A stretch of DNA of 64,000 nt from Bradyrhizobium sp. 4 (GCF_023100905.1 NZ_CP064686.1:1488001-1552000); one strand, 5' to 3'. Positions 9,201-18,237 are shown, numbered from the stretch's first letter. Translations and numbers: made by a program. The notes: generated by a model from the letters alone, not told the origin.

Positions 9201-12200
9201 GGGCAATTGCCAGCGAGGTCCGTCACCGCGCGGGCCGCCGCGACGTCTGGCTCTCTGACTTTGGTCCGCAGAACTTGGCTACCGTGGTGAACGGTTTGAG
9301 CAAGTGGCCGGAAGAGGCGGAGTGTCGCGGTGCAATGAGGGCAATCGCCGTCGAGGTCCGTCGCCGCGCGGGTCGCCGCGATGTCTGGCTCGCTGATTTT
9401 GATCCACAGGCGTTGGCGAACCTGGTGAACGGCTTCAGCAAGTGGCCGCAGGACTGTCGAGATGCTATAGTTCAAATCGCCGTCGAGGTCCGTTACCGCG
9501 CGGGCCGCCGCGATGTCGGGCTCTCTGATTTTGATCCACAGGCGTTGGCGAACTTGGTAAACGGCTTCAGCAAGTGGCCGCAGGACTGCCGAGACGCTAT
9601 AGTTCAAATCGCCGACGAGGTCGTCCATCACCGCGGCGACCGGCTCTCCAATTTTACTCCCCAGCACTTGTCGAACCTCGTGAACGGCTTCAGCAGTTGG
9701 CCGGAGGGGGCGAAGTGCAACGACGCTATACTTGCAATCGCCGACGAGGTTCGTCGCCGCGCTGGCCGAGCGGACCGGCTCTCCAGTTTTACTCCCCAGC
9801 ACTTGTCGAGCTTGGTGAACGGCTTCAGCAGGTGGCCGGAAAGGACAGACTGCCGCAGCGCTATAGTTGAAATAGCCGACGAGGTCCGTCGCCGCGCCGA
9901 CCGGCTGTCTGGGTTTGATCCGCAGGGTCTGGCGAACCTGGTGAACGGTTTCAGCAAGTGGCCTGATGAGACGGGCTGTGGCGACGCCACGCTGGCGATC
10001 GCCGGTGAGGTCTGTCGCCGCGCCGACCGGCTATCTGGGTTTGATCCGCAGGGTCTGGCGAACCTGGTGAACGGTTTCAGCAAGTGGCCTGACGAGACGG
10101 GCTGTGGCGAAGCCACGCTGGCGATCGCCGGTGAGGTCTGTCGCCGCGCAGACCGGCTTTCTGGGTTTGATCCGCAGGGTCTGGCGAACCTGGTGAACGG
10201 TTTCAGCAAGTGGCCACAAGAGGAGAACTCACGTCACGCCACCGCTGTGATCGCCGGTGAGGTGCTTCGCCGCGCCGACCGGCTCTCCGATTTTACCTCT
10301 CAGCACCTGGCGAATCTGGTGAACGGCTTTAGCAAGTGCCCACAAGAGGAGAACTCACGTCAGGCCACCGTTGTAATCGCCCATGAGGTCCTTCGCGCCG
10401 ACCGGCTGTCTGATTTCACTCCGCAGGGTCTAGCAAACCTGGTGAACGGTTTCAGCAAGTGGCTGCAAGAGCAGGACGCTCGCCAAGCCACAGTCGCGAT
10501 TGCCAACGAGGTCTCTCGCCGTGACAACCGGCTCTCTGATTTTACTCCGCGGGAACTGGCGATCCTGGTGAACGGCTTTAGCAAGTGGCCGGAAGAGGCG
10601 GTGTGCCATGGGGCGATAATCGACATAGCGGGCAAACTCGGCTCGGGAGACCTCCGATTCGGAGCGTTCACCACAACTCAGCTCAGCATGATAGCCAATG
10701 CTCTCGGGCGAGGTGTCACGAGGGGAGAGGGCACTGGAGAGATCATACAGACCGCTCTGCTGAAGAATCGGCTGCACGGTATGGCCCACTACCTTCACTA
10801 TGCCAGTGATCGCCTGGAGCAGACCCAGGTTCTGAACATCGCCATGATTTTCAAAGCGCTGGCTAAGGCTCAATTGTTTGACGATCTCGGTTTGCTCGCA
10901 CGCACGGGGTTAGACCGGCTGGCGGAACTGCATCGTGCCCCTGGCTTTGCCGCTGAGAACGACCTCGAAACCATGGGTACTCTCTGCGTCGCTCTCCTGC
11001 CGCTGGCGCGCAGCCCGCACCTGCGCTGGCACCGGAGGTGGGCTTTAAACTTGCTGAACGACATTCAACCGATCGTCGAGCACAAGATCGAGGGGCATCT
11101 CAAAGCAAGCGATGCCGAGCGAGCCCGAGGGCCGTACTCGAGCCGTTGCCCCGCCTTGTCGATCTATCAAACGCTCAAGGCCCGTGCGGTTTTCGCGGCA
11201 TTGTTCCGCCGGCCCTATGTCGAAGGCAAGAAGTCCGATTTGCGGGTGAGGCAGGAAGAGCTGCAGCGCAAGACTAAGGAGATTTTGGACAAAACGGGCG
11301 GCCTCGTCGGAGGCGATCTTTCCAACATGAGCTGGAACCTGATGGCGGAGATCGCGGCGGAGAGTCCGGTCGATGCGCTGGACACGTTCTTGGCGCAGAA
11401 TGCGGCGACGGTCCAGGCCCAACATCCAGCGTCCGTGTTCGACGTCCATCAGGTGTTGCGAACCATGGCCCACGAGCCCAGACCTCCGCAGGGTGACGCG
11501 GGACTTATGCAGTTGTCAGTGGTGGACATGCAGGGCCGGCCAGTGGCCACGGAGCCCGAGACACGCTATTCGATTTTTCATCGCCTGACCTCGGGGGTTT
11601 TGCCCGTCGTCGCGGTCCAGCTGCCAGGAAAGCCGAGCGCGTTCATGCTGGCGCGTACGGTCACCGTCGAGGGTGTGCCATACCGCATGGACCTGTTCGG
11701 CGGAAGCAAGTTAAAGCCGCCCAAAAAGCCCGTGTCGCAGATCGCCGGCCGCCTTCCAGGTGTGGCGAGGGCAGAGTCTTCGGGGGGAAAGCTGCTGGCG
11801 ATTCCGTATGCCGAAACGGCGCCGGGCACAGCGTTCGAGCAGCTGTCACGTGCCTGGGCCCCTTTCAAAGAGGCATACTATTACACTCAGCGCAGGGGTT
11901 TTGCCGCGCCGCCGGCAATCAAGGACCTAGGTCCTCGGGACTACGCGCTGGAGGGCGCCTTCAAACTGTCGCTGCTGCCGGACCGTCCTGCCAGCGAGGA
12001 GCATCCCTTCAAGCTGACTGGGCCAGAAGGCCCGATCGCCTTGCGGCCGCATGATGGTTGCGGTTTTATCAAGGCCTCGCTGGCCAACCGTATGCCAGCT
12101 GTAAATCGCGCCCGCCGACAGGAAGGTCCTGATCGGGTGCCTGCCTTTGCTGAGGGAAGAAGAATGTCCGTTCCCGCATCGGCGCTGCAACACTATCCCC

Positions 12201-14596
12201 GAAGCGAGCCGGTGACCGATGAGGCGCGGGAGAAGGCCAAAACCTGGCTCGAGAGCAGACAAGGGCGAGAGTTGACGTCTGAAGAGTTGTTTCGCACCGT
12301 GACGGCCGGACACATCGACGGTCCCGGCGCGGTTGCCGTACCGTCCAGCGATGACTGTCTCCATGTGCCGACGCTCAAGAGCGAGACGTTGATGGGGGCG
12401 AGCGGCGTGCTGATCGGGCGCTCGCCCTACGACAAGCCCAATCTGCGCCCGTTTGCCGCCGAGCGAATCAAGTCGGCCGTTGAGGGGGACCCGACCGCTG
12501 TGTTCCTCGAAAACTGCACAGCCATCCAATACAGCTTCAATGTCGCGCAGAAGTCGGGGAAGGAACTGGCGGGCGACGATCCGACTTTTTTTGCCAAAGG
12601 CATTCTGATGGTTGTGCCGGATAAGATGTGGCCGGCCGGCTACGCCGACCGTGGGCTGGTGTTGTCTGCCGAGGACGTCAAATGCCATTCGAGCTGGACC
12701 TCGAGCAAGGACCGCGCCAAGGTGGACACGCCGCTCGAGTGCGTCGGCATCCTGCAGGCTACCGAGGTGTTCGCTCCGGGCTCGTTGGTTGCCGTCCCGA
12801 TCGGGGAACAGAAAAAACTTGACGGAGACTTCGACGGGGACACCGTCGTCATTGTCGGCGACCGGCCGCAGCTTTATGAGCATGTGCGCCAGTTCGATCG
12901 CAAGGAGCAAGCTCTCGGACTTCCGTCGCTGAAGCCGCCAAAGTCGCATACCCCCGCGCTTGAGGGCGACAATTACCAGTTCGGTCGCGCCCGCCAGATC
13001 CTCGCCGCCACGCAGGATGTCCTGGGAACCTATAGCTGCCTGCAGCGAAACTTTCTGGCTCAATCCCATGAAGCACAACGCTGGTTTGCCGAGCGTGCTG
13101 TCTTTGGCACCTATGAGGGCGTTCACCACGAGCTCAGGCGAGAGATCCGTCAGCTGTTGGGCCAGGAAGAGGTGAGTAGCCACGATATCCAGAACACGTT
13201 TGCGAGAGCGAGGAGCGAGATTGAGGTCGCCAAACATCTGGTTGCTCGCGAAATGGCCGAGTTGCTCGTCGACGACCTAGCGGCATGGGCAGTGAAGCCG
13301 AATGAGCAACCTCTGCCCGAAACAATCGAAAGTTCGAACGCCGCAAACCCGAGCCTCAGCGTAAGGCTCTGCAACCTTTTCCCGGATCTGGCGGAGACCT
13401 ATCCGGCAACGACTCAGCCACGAGACCGCATCCAGCTTTTACTCGACCACTATCCTCCTCGCATCGATCCCCGCCCGGATGGTTACAATGCGGACGACCT
13501 CGTAAAAAGCGCAAACAACTTGCTGAGCCTCGGCATCAAGGTCGGCACCGACGCCTATAAATCCGATACTGGCGCCAACCTCTTTTTCCAGAAGAGCAGT
13601 CATCTTCAGCGGCTCCTCTACAAGACGCCGGGCTTGAAGTCCGTGCCCTACGTCAAGGGCGTGGCGGCGACCCTCGCCCGCGGAAGGTTTGATGTCGATG
13701 CGACCTTGGAGGATCTGAGGGACAACCCCACTCTGGCGGCTTCAATCATGGAGACCTCGATCAAACTCGCTGCGGAGCAGGGCATTTTGCGCAAACCGTC
13801 CGGCCTCCGGCCAGCCGCTGACGATGCTGACATGATCACGCTGACCCGCGAGCAGGCCTCAGAACGCGCTCAAAATGAGGCTGGCCGAGCTATAGCCGAA
13901 GAGAGGAAAATCACCGCAGCGGCACGCGAGGTTGCCGGAATCCTTGCGCAAGCCGGCATCGAGGTGAAGATGCCCCATCTGGAGCGCCGCTTGAAATCGC
14001 ATGCCTCCATGACAGATCAGCTCACCGGAATGAGCATCCCACCCAGCAGCGCCCCACAGCTCTTCAGCAACGCGGTACGCCACGTCTTAGAAATTCCTGA
14101 CAAGGATTTTACACGTGCCTTCAAGAAAGCCATGCTGGCCTTCGAGGAGCGGGACTACACCGAACGCCAGACAACCAACTGGTTCAGAATGCGCAGTCCG
14201 ACTTTCGTCGGCATCAAGACAGTGCTCACCACGGCGGACTCTTATCGCTTCGAAGTGGAGTTCCACACGCCAGGCAGCTATCAAGCCAAGCTTGCCAATC
14301 ACGACAGCTATAAAATTCTCGGCAGGCTGCGGCGGCAATCAAGGGAGGATGCTTTGGAGCAAGCTCAGGCCGAGAAACTGGTGCAGCGGACGAGAGAGGT
14401 TTGCACAGAGATTGCGATCCCCGACGGCGCCCTGGGCATACCCCACTGGGGAGCCGAAGGAGATCGTAAGGACGGTGCCGCTGCGGCATTTGGATTGCGA
14501 GCTTTCGATGAATCAAGAATGCCCGAGATCGCCAGGTCAACGGAGGCAAGAGAGATTATCGCGGCGACTTGTTCACACCGCGCAAAACCAGGGTGA
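6206..14596 (+). CDS. Giant SKWP-repeat type III effector (RipS/XopAD type) with polymerase-like C-terminal motifs
   Basis: This 2796-aa ORF is uninterrupted. Residues about 928-1484 hold some 13 repeats of 38-46 aa with the signature LANLVNGFSKWP, the SKWP repeat of Ralstonia RipS and Xanthomonas XopAD effectors, thought to form HEAT/ARM-like helical scaffolds. Residues 1-640 are mostly helical and unrecognised. A Ser/Arg-rich block near residue 30-100 is duplicated near 650-720. The C-terminal third has HDGCGFIKASLA (1949-1960), VLIGRSPYDKPNLRPF (2068-2083), DGDFDGDTVVIVG (2206-2218) and GTDAYKSDTG (2447-2456). These match in order the signatures of eukaryotic-type RNA-dependent RNA polymerases and the DFDGD metal site of the RNA polymerase beta-prime subunit. 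There is no signal peptide, as expected for a T3SS substrate. The start ATG has only a weak ribosome site. No tts box lies immediately upstream; the nearest is at 5605. The SKWP assignment is firm, the polymerase domain is inference. Confidence 0.85.
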   Translation: MTGIGRSGRSRIGDAGAGSSSSRSHSSLAPGEGSQSFDSVVERMRSGPQDRGTPSASMARGADDALGDRSSGPSVGPDRILGAAPRAVTARRRGFPSVSEGGDTTPVASQPPTSGVAVSISSSEEEINATKRHMDRLVEELDACRNAALHAQNSEEAQELSDRFIKAGSAVLEYYARLRPAVARSILSDAEVRRYRYAVLDAAHQCNALASSTIAALQERRKNSAALFQRIFESNATPDQLSRVASSVAKEHAACMEWWGKKLLRSERMVSVCEATANLPSTTPEMRKPEEAALRLNTGLVLHAGYMRLQSRIALAQLMIESQASTFEPAVRDALMGENGGVHLLGTFVHDVNPAFLSTEEAVLHNDGAALDAEHCTVLEGVMERLSEFALALHDDILAKLSDNRTGASLPFELLGQIVDDARITAHEVMHFLALQLKTSAIIASPADAGATVPADTAGKAAAAKGTAARREGKGNRKPAADAASSAGRPEPQVAAGDSDTAPADKVLVRSDPGTKKLVSAKEAHASASSAAAHSAVWQAPASTEALAPLVKRSDELLQFDLAGQQRTVSQARQMKPEDADHVVGIVVERLQTQPAEMQACLDPLEEPGRRGLLTPAHVHEVHEKTVRLKMKLSEAQGLAKAANPESSLAPGEGSQSFDSAERMHSGPQDRRKSFARIARGADDALGDRSSGPSVGAHRILGAAPGEATARRCGFPPVPEGGAPGREETFLGSDDKPWLGNKGSRSSQPDTVLPHRQTESDPGAGPGRRRFVHVAEQSFKRGYSENLLNNALHDISFAGDITKFSCAVVEYDRKLQGRADHATFLQKAASEFKREFVPRWEQDIRARNTWGYATSCNTMSREAGGQAGVEACRAMAAQVSSLGNALNDVESKTLSLFVLSFSRYPGVAECRNGMIRIARFFREQRGALSELNAQSLALLVNGFSKCPEQENSREATIAVAAEIRRRAPGLSDFGPQSLAIVVNGLSKWPEEAEYHGAIRAIASEVRHRAGRRDVWLSDFGPQNLATVVNGLSKWPEEAECRGAMRAIAVEVRRRAGRRDVWLADFDPQALANLVNGFSKWPQDCRDAIVQIAVEVRYRAGRRDVGLSDFDPQALANLVNGFSKWPQDCRDAIVQIADEVVHHRGDRLSNFTPQHLSNLVNGFSSWPEGAKCNDAILAIADEVRRRAGRADRLSSFTPQHLSSLVNGFSRWPERTDCRSAIVEIADEVRRRADRLSGFDPQGLANLVNGFSKWPDETGCGDATLAIAGEVCRRADRLSGFDPQGLANLVNGFSKWPDETGCGEATLAIAGEVCRRADRLSGFDPQGLANLVNGFSKWPQEENSRHATAVIAGEVLRRADRLSDFTSQHLANLVNGFSKCPQEENSRQATVVIAHEVLRADRLSDFTPQGLANLVNGFSKWLQEQDARQATVAIANEVSRRDNRLSDFTPRELAILVNGFSKWPEEAVCHGAIIDIAGKLGSGDLRFGAFTTTQLSMIANALGRGVTRGEGTGEIIQTALLKNRLHGMAHYLHYASDRLEQTQVLNIAMIFKALAKAQLFDDLGLLARTGLDRLAELHRAPGFAAENDLETMGTLCVALLPLARSPHLRWHRRWALNLLNDIQPIVEHKIEGHLKASDAERARGPYSSRCPALSIYQTLKARAVFAALFRRPYVEGKKSDLRVRQEELQRKTKEILDKTGGLVGGDLSNMSWNLMAEIAAESPVDALDTFLAQNAATVQAQHPASVFDVHQVLRTMAHEPRPPQGDAGLMQLSVVDMQGRPVATEPETRYSIFHRLTSGVLPVVAVQLPGKPSAFMLARTVTVEGVPYRMDLFGGSKLKPPKKPVSQIAGRLPGVARAESSGGKLLAIPYAETAPGTAFEQLSRAWAPFKEAYYYTQRRGFAAPPAIKDLGPRDYALEGAFKLSLLPDRPASEEHPFKLTGPEGPIALRPHDGCGFIKASLANRMPAVNRARRQEGPDRVPAFAEGRRMSVPASALQHYPRSEPVTDEAREKAKTWLESRQGRELTSEELFRTVTAGHIDGPGAVAVPSSDDCLHVPTLKSETLMGASGVLIGRSPYDKPNLRPFAAERIKSAVEGDPTAVFLENCTAIQYSFNVAQKSGKELAGDDPTFFAKGILMVVPDKMWPAGYADRGLVLSAEDVKCHSSWTSSKDRAKVDTPLECVGILQATEVFAPGSLVAVPIGEQKKLDGDFDGDTVVIVGDRPQLYEHVRQFDRKEQALGLPSLKPPKSHTPALEGDNYQFGRARQILAATQDVLGTYSCLQRNFLAQSHEAQRWFAERAVFGTYEGVHHELRREIRQLLGQEEVSSHDIQNTFARARSEIEVAKHLVAREMAELLVDDLAAWAVKPNEQPLPETIESSNAANPSLSVRLCNLFPDLAETYPATTQPRDRIQLLLDHYPPRIDPRPDGYNADDLVKSANNLLSLGIKVGTDAYKSDTGANLFFQKSSHLQRLLYKTPGLKSVPYVKGVAATLARGRFDVDATLEDLRDNPTLAASIMETSIKLAAEQGILRKPSGLRPAADDADMITLTREQASERAQNEAGRAIAEERKITAAAREVAGILAQAGIEVKMPHLERRLKSHASMTDQLTGMSIPPSSAPQLFSNAVRHVLEIPDKDFTRAFKKAMLAFEERDYTERQTTNWFRMRSPTFVGIKTVLTTADSYRFEVEFHTPGSYQAKLANHDSYKILGRLRRQSREDALEQAQAEKLVQRTREVCTEIAIPDGALGIPHWGAEGDRKDGAAAAFGLRAFDESRMPEIARSTEAREIIAATCSHRAKPG
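6282..6512 (+). repeat. Copy 1 of 230-bp internal duplication in the giant effector gene
   Basis: This block encodes SLAPGEGSQSFDS, DRSSGPSVGPDRILGAAP and a following Gly-rich end. A closely similar block recurs at 8143-8371 in the same frame. The nucleotide match is high over the whole length, with a few small indels. Confidence 0.85.
8143..8371 (+). repeat. Copy 2 of 230-bp internal duplication in the giant effector gene
   Basis: Second copy of the block at 6282-6512, encoding SLAPGEGSQSFDS, DRSSGPSVGAHRILGAAP and a similar end. The part of the protein after it (disordered linker, helical region, SKWP repeats) looks like a complete SKWP effector in itself. Confidence 0.85.
8987..10660 (+). 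repeat. SKWP-repeat coding array, including three 126-bp tandem units
   Basis: Thirteen or so in-frame units lie here, most about 126 bp and some 132-144 bp with an added RRDVW-like segment. The units 9905-10030, 10031-10156 and 10157-10282 are tandem. The first two differ at only a handful of bases and the third is identical to them over its first half. Two 132-bp units near 9385-9650 are also nearly identical. The array is therefore expanding or being homogenised by recombination. Confidence 0.9.
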
Positions 14597-14755
14597 GCCG
14601 CAGCTCCCCTGTGCGGTTCTGACCGGAATGGTATCGCCGATGTGCGGAAGCGAACAGAACAGCCATTTTGCCTGTGAGTAAGCTCGCGCTCGCTTGGCCC
14701 TTCTAAGGTTCAAGCGCCTCCAGCGGCCTCGGCCTCCACGCCCCCAAAAGTCCCC

Positions 14756-14959
14756 ATGGCCGAGGCCGTCTTTAAGGCTACCGATGGCCCCATGGCGCCG
14801 ATGGACCCTTCGACATTCAAATGGAAAGTTCCGAACCTCGGCGCCGAGCCGGCCACAGACGCCTCAAACGAACCGCGGCTCGACGTCCGACAACCGAAAC
14901 GAACGCTATGGCTGCACCAGTCCTCTCCGGCCGCCTTAAGGAAGCTCTGCAAGTCGTAG
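14756..14959 (+). CDS. Short hypothetical ORF, possibly a gene remnant
   Basis: ATG at 14756 opens a 67-aa ORF reading MAEAVFKATDGPMAPMDPST and later WKVPNLGAEP. The same frame is open back to about 14678 and codes for a Pro/Ala-rich stretch, so the ATG may be internal to an older, longer gene. No ribosome site is evident and no family is recognised. It overlaps the end of pabA on the other strand. Confidence 0.2.
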   Translation: MAEAVFKATDGPMAPMDPSTFKWKVPNLGAEPATDASNEPRLDVRQPKRTLWLHQSSPAALRKLCKS

Positions 14960-15514
14960 GAAGTTTGCGAACAGTACGTCCCCTTGTGGGGTGAGTATCG
15001 ACTCTGGATGGAACTGCACGCCATATGTTGGTTGATCGCGATGGGCGAGGGCCATGAGTTCCGCATCATCCGAGCGTGCTGTCACCGTCAGGTGACGGGC
15101 AGATGAAGGATCCAATTCGACGATAAGCGAATGGTAGCGCCCCACACGAAGTGGAGACGGTAGTTCTTTGAAAAGCCCGCCGCCTTCATGTGTGACATAC
15201 GAGGACCGACCGTGCATAGGACGACGGGCGCGCGTTACGCGTGCGCCGAACACCGTCCCAATGCACCGGTGTCCGAGACAAATCCCGAGAATTGGCACCT
15301 GACCCGAAAGTTCACGAACGACGGCTGTCGATATTCCAGCCTCAATTGGAGTGCACGGACCGGGGGAGATGACAACCGCGCGGGGCCTGAGGTCAGCAAG
15401 TTCGCTCACGTCCATCGCGTCGTTCCGGACGACACGTGTTGCTGCACCAAGCTTGCGAAAATATCGCGCAATGTTGAAGACGAAAGAGTCGTAGTTGTCG
15501 ATAATGACAATCAA
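14936..15514 (-). CDS. pabA: Glutamine amidotransferase, aminodeoxychorismate/anthranilate synthase component II
   Basis: The 192-aa protein has full length for the PabA/TrpG family. IIDNYDSFVFNI is the N-terminal signature, PGPCTPIEAG follows, and the nucleophile Cys is in GICLGH. The catalytic His-Glu pair lies in QFHPES near the C-terminus. The residue after GICLGH is Arg where Gln is usual. Activity would be release of ammonia from glutamine for p-aminobenzoate (folate) or anthranilate synthesis. The start is TTG at 15514, overlapping the decayed end of pabB. The partner gene is pabB-like, which favours PabA over TrpG. With pabB broken, this gene may no longer have a partner here. Confidence 0.8.
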   Translation of the reverse strand: MIVIIDNYDSFVFNIARYFRKLGAATRVVRNDAMDVSELADLRPRAVVISPGPCTPIEAGISTAVVRELSGQVPILGICLGHRCIGTVFGARVTRARRPMHGRSSYVTHEGGGLFKELPSPLRVGRYHSLIVELDPSSARHLTVTARSDDAELMALAHRDQPTYGVQFHPESILTPQGDVLFANFLRLAELP

Positions 15515-16859
15515 GATGCACCGGCGTCTTCAGCAATGAATGCGCGAAAATGCGCTCTGCCTTTGCAAGGCTCTCCTCATATTCGGCGGCCGGATCGGAC
15601 ATTGCTGTTATCCCGGCCTGCATGGAAGACGGCCTGGCCGTCGCCGATCGTTACGGTGCGAATGGCAATATTTACATCCATATGTCCATTGAATCCTATG
15701 TAGCCTATGGCCCCGCAATACACCTCTCGCGCCACACGCTCGATATCCAAGATAATTTCCATCGAGCGTACCTTGGGAGCTCCGGTAACTGAGCCGCCGG
15801 GAAAGCAGGCCCTAAGTAGGCCTACGGCATCCTCTCCGTGTGCTAGCTCACCCGTAACGACGGACACGAGATGGTGCAGTGAGGCATAGGACTCGAGATT
15901 GCATAAGGACGGGACGTGGACTGATTCAGGCGTGCAAACGCGCGAGAGATCATTGCGCAGGAGGTCGAGGATCATGGTGTTCTCGGCGCGGTCTTTCTCC
16001 GAATGTACCAGCGTCTCAGCGCGACGCCGGCCTTCCTCGCAATCAGCAAAACGCGCCACCGTCCCCTTGATAGGTCGCGTTTCGACCTGTCGCCCGTCAA
16101 ACTTTAGGAAACGCTCGGGCGAGCTCGATGCAATGGTGAGCTTGCCATACCGAAGAAGGGCGGCAAAGGGAGCCGGATTCATTTTCCGCAGCTGACAATA
16201 GAAGGCTATCGGATCGAACGAGTTCGCCAGGCGAGCGCTGAAGCGCTGCGCAATGTTGACCTGGAAGGCGTCACCCGACAGAATGAGATCAATCACGCGC
16301 TGTACCGCCGCGATGTATCCCTGGCGACTGAAGTTTGAATGCCATGAGCCGGCCTCGCCTGGTTTAAAATCAGGAGGAGGGGCTGAGACTGTAAGCAGCC
16401 CAGCAAATCCTTCGGCTCTTTGGCGAGCTCTCTCACGCCGGCGAACTGGATCCTGCTCCGGCCACCCGGTAGAAAGGATCCAGCATCTATCATGGCGATG
16501 ATCGAAGCTTATCACGACGTCGTAAAGATGTAGGAGTGCCTGAGGCAAGCGATGCCCCCGATGGTCGGCACCGGCAATCGCTCCAGTGTCCTGTTCAGCT
16601 CGTATCCAAAAAAGCCGGCGGCGCCGCCCTGGAATGCCCGGAGATCGGCGCGATGTATTTGCGGATAGTTGGCTAGCAGAGCGCGAAGTGCCGCCCACGG
16701 ATCGCCCACAATGGACTCTCCGTTGCAAATACCTCTCCCGTCCGCGATGATGTAAGTGCTGAAGGGATCGCACGTCACATACGAGTACTGCCCGAGCACC
16801 GCGTGTCTCGATGCGCTATCCAGGAACGTGAGGTGCCTCCGATGCGCGAGGCGTCGCAT
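15511..16859 (-). pseudogene. pabB: Aminodeoxychorismate synthase component I, at least three frameshifts
   Basis: The N-terminal piece (16859-16512) has SYVTCDPFSTYII and GGAAGFFGYELNRTLERLP. The main piece runs from about 16560 to 15615 with DAFQVNIAQRFSA, SSSPERFLK, ETRPIKGTVAR, ENTMILDLLRNDLSRVC, FPGGSVTGAPKVRSMEII and CGAIGYIGFNG, the chorismate-binding core. The C-terminal piece has GITAMSDPAAEYEESLAKAER in another frame, and the last codons (FIAEDAGAS, stop) are in a third. Breaks fall near 16540, 15620 and 15545. All catalytic motifs remain, so decay is recent or the shifts are sequencing errors. It would have combined chorismate with ammonia from pabA. Confidence 0.8.
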
Positions 16860-16997
16860 GGCTATGAGGGCTCATTCCACTGCAGTTCCAATACATGCAT
16901 TAGTCTGTCGCTCAGCGATACATGGCCGATTGTAATCCCGTCCGGCGAAGGCGTGCTTCATGGGCACCCAAAACCCCCTACTTGCCTGCCAGGTTAA

Positions 16998-17324
16998 TTA
17001 CGCCCGCGGGTAGGGCCTGCCAAATGGCTCCGCATCTGTTGACATGCTGTAATCGGCCGCGAGACGTAGCTCTCGGAGCGGTCTTACCTGCCGGATCGAC
17101 TCCTGGTGAAGCCCGTGCGCCTTATAGGCTACGAGTTCGACTTCGTCGTCGAATTCACCGTAGACGATCACGTCAATTTCGTTGCCAAGCCGGTCACTCT
17201 TGCGGTTGCGAGCGACCTCAAGCCGGCGTGCGTGCGGGATTTTGGCGAGTACGGAAAGGCCGTCGACTATTTTGTCGACATGCGCCTTATCTTTTGCGGT
17301 GAAGAATACGATGTGTCGAATCAT
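16998..17324 (-). CDS. Dabb-domain (stress-responsive A/B barrel) protein
   Basis: This 108-aa protein begins MIRHIVFFTAKDKAHVDKIVDGL and contains IDVIVYGEFDDEVELVAYKAH. The IRHIV..F start and the central strand with LVAYKAHGLH are typical of Dabb dimeric alpha-beta barrel proteins. Some members are stress proteins and others are small enzymes or cyclases, and the function here is unknown. The ORF is intact and of normal length. It is on the same strand as the pab genes but 140 bp from them, so operon membership is uncertain. Confidence 0.7.
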   Translation of the reverse strand: MIRHIVFFTAKDKAHVDKIVDGLSVLAKIPHARRLEVARNRKSDRLGNEIDVIVYGEFDDEVELVAYKAHGLHQESIRQVRPLRELRLAADYSMSTDAEPFGRPYPRA

Positions 17325-18237
17325 AGATGACCGTCGGTAATCGCGAACTGCGGTTTGACTTCGCCCAAAGCGACAGATGCCTCATCGCAAAGTCTGCAAG
17401 CCTCGGGCAGCCGTTCAGATGCCACTGCAGGGCAGGCGCCCTGCACCATCGCGGTGGCGGGTGTTTAGCTAGCTGTTCTTCCTCCGCTATTACACAAGGT
17501 AGACAATCTCTGAGACGAAATTCTGCATCGAAGTAAGGAACCGCCTGATCATAGTCGCTAGGACAACTTCAGTAGATGCTTCCGTCGACGGTCATTAGCT
17601 TCGCGCGGATCTCGTGCATGAAACGGTCTCACTTGCAGGATCGGCGCATAAGAACTGCAGCAAAATGCGCTCCTTCGTTGAACACAGGCAGGGTCACCAA
17701 ACAGAAGGGGGAAGGCCGCCGCCAGCCCCTGAAGCGATGACATCGACGCGTGACTTCAAGGTTGATTCCGCTCTTCGGCTGATCACCGCAGAGAGATGAT
17801 CGTGAAACGACTTTCAATCGCGGAACGTGGCGATAGTCTTAGCCATACATGTCGCCTGGGAGGAGCTTATCGTTTCGGCGCTGCTCGTCGCGAAGCAACG
17901 AAGAAAGGTAGTACCTGGTGTACACGCTTGCCTGGAGGCGCTTCCAACGCGCAGCTGCATCGCGCCGGAAGGCTGCGCTGCCTTCCGGAAAGTCGCTGAA
18001 ATGCTGCTCCGCCTTCGCCAAGTTTTGGGAAAAATGGCCGCCCGAGGTGCCGCGGTTCTGATCGAGCACTCCTAGACGGCCTTCACTTGGACCGCGTTGC
18101 TGGCATGGGCGTGAGAGCCCAACGCGCTGGTACATCGGTGGATGCGATTGCCCAGGGAAGCGCGGCTGCCATCTGCTTGACATCAATACAAGTAATTCGA
18201 TGGTCTATCCTTAAGCAAAGCCTAGCGGAGGCAAGAC
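17325..18237. other. 900-bp stretch without a supportable gene
   Basis: Overlapping short ORFs on both strands (for example 17827-18075 plus and 17839-18186 minus) have no recognisable motif. The minus reading contains a charged helical piece, AEQHFSDFPEGSAAFRRDA, that might be the remains of a gene. Confidence 0.4.

Noticed and set aside
8987..10660. Regularly spaced repeats that could suggest a CRISPR array
   Set aside because: The repeats are 126-144 bp, in frame, and encode the SKWP protein repeat. There are no short repeats with unique spacers.
11927..13237. 436-aa minus-strand ORF inside the giant effector gene
   Set aside because: It is antisense to conserved coding sequence including the DFDGD region. 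Its composition is that of a shadow frame in GC-rich DNA, and it has no recognisable motif.
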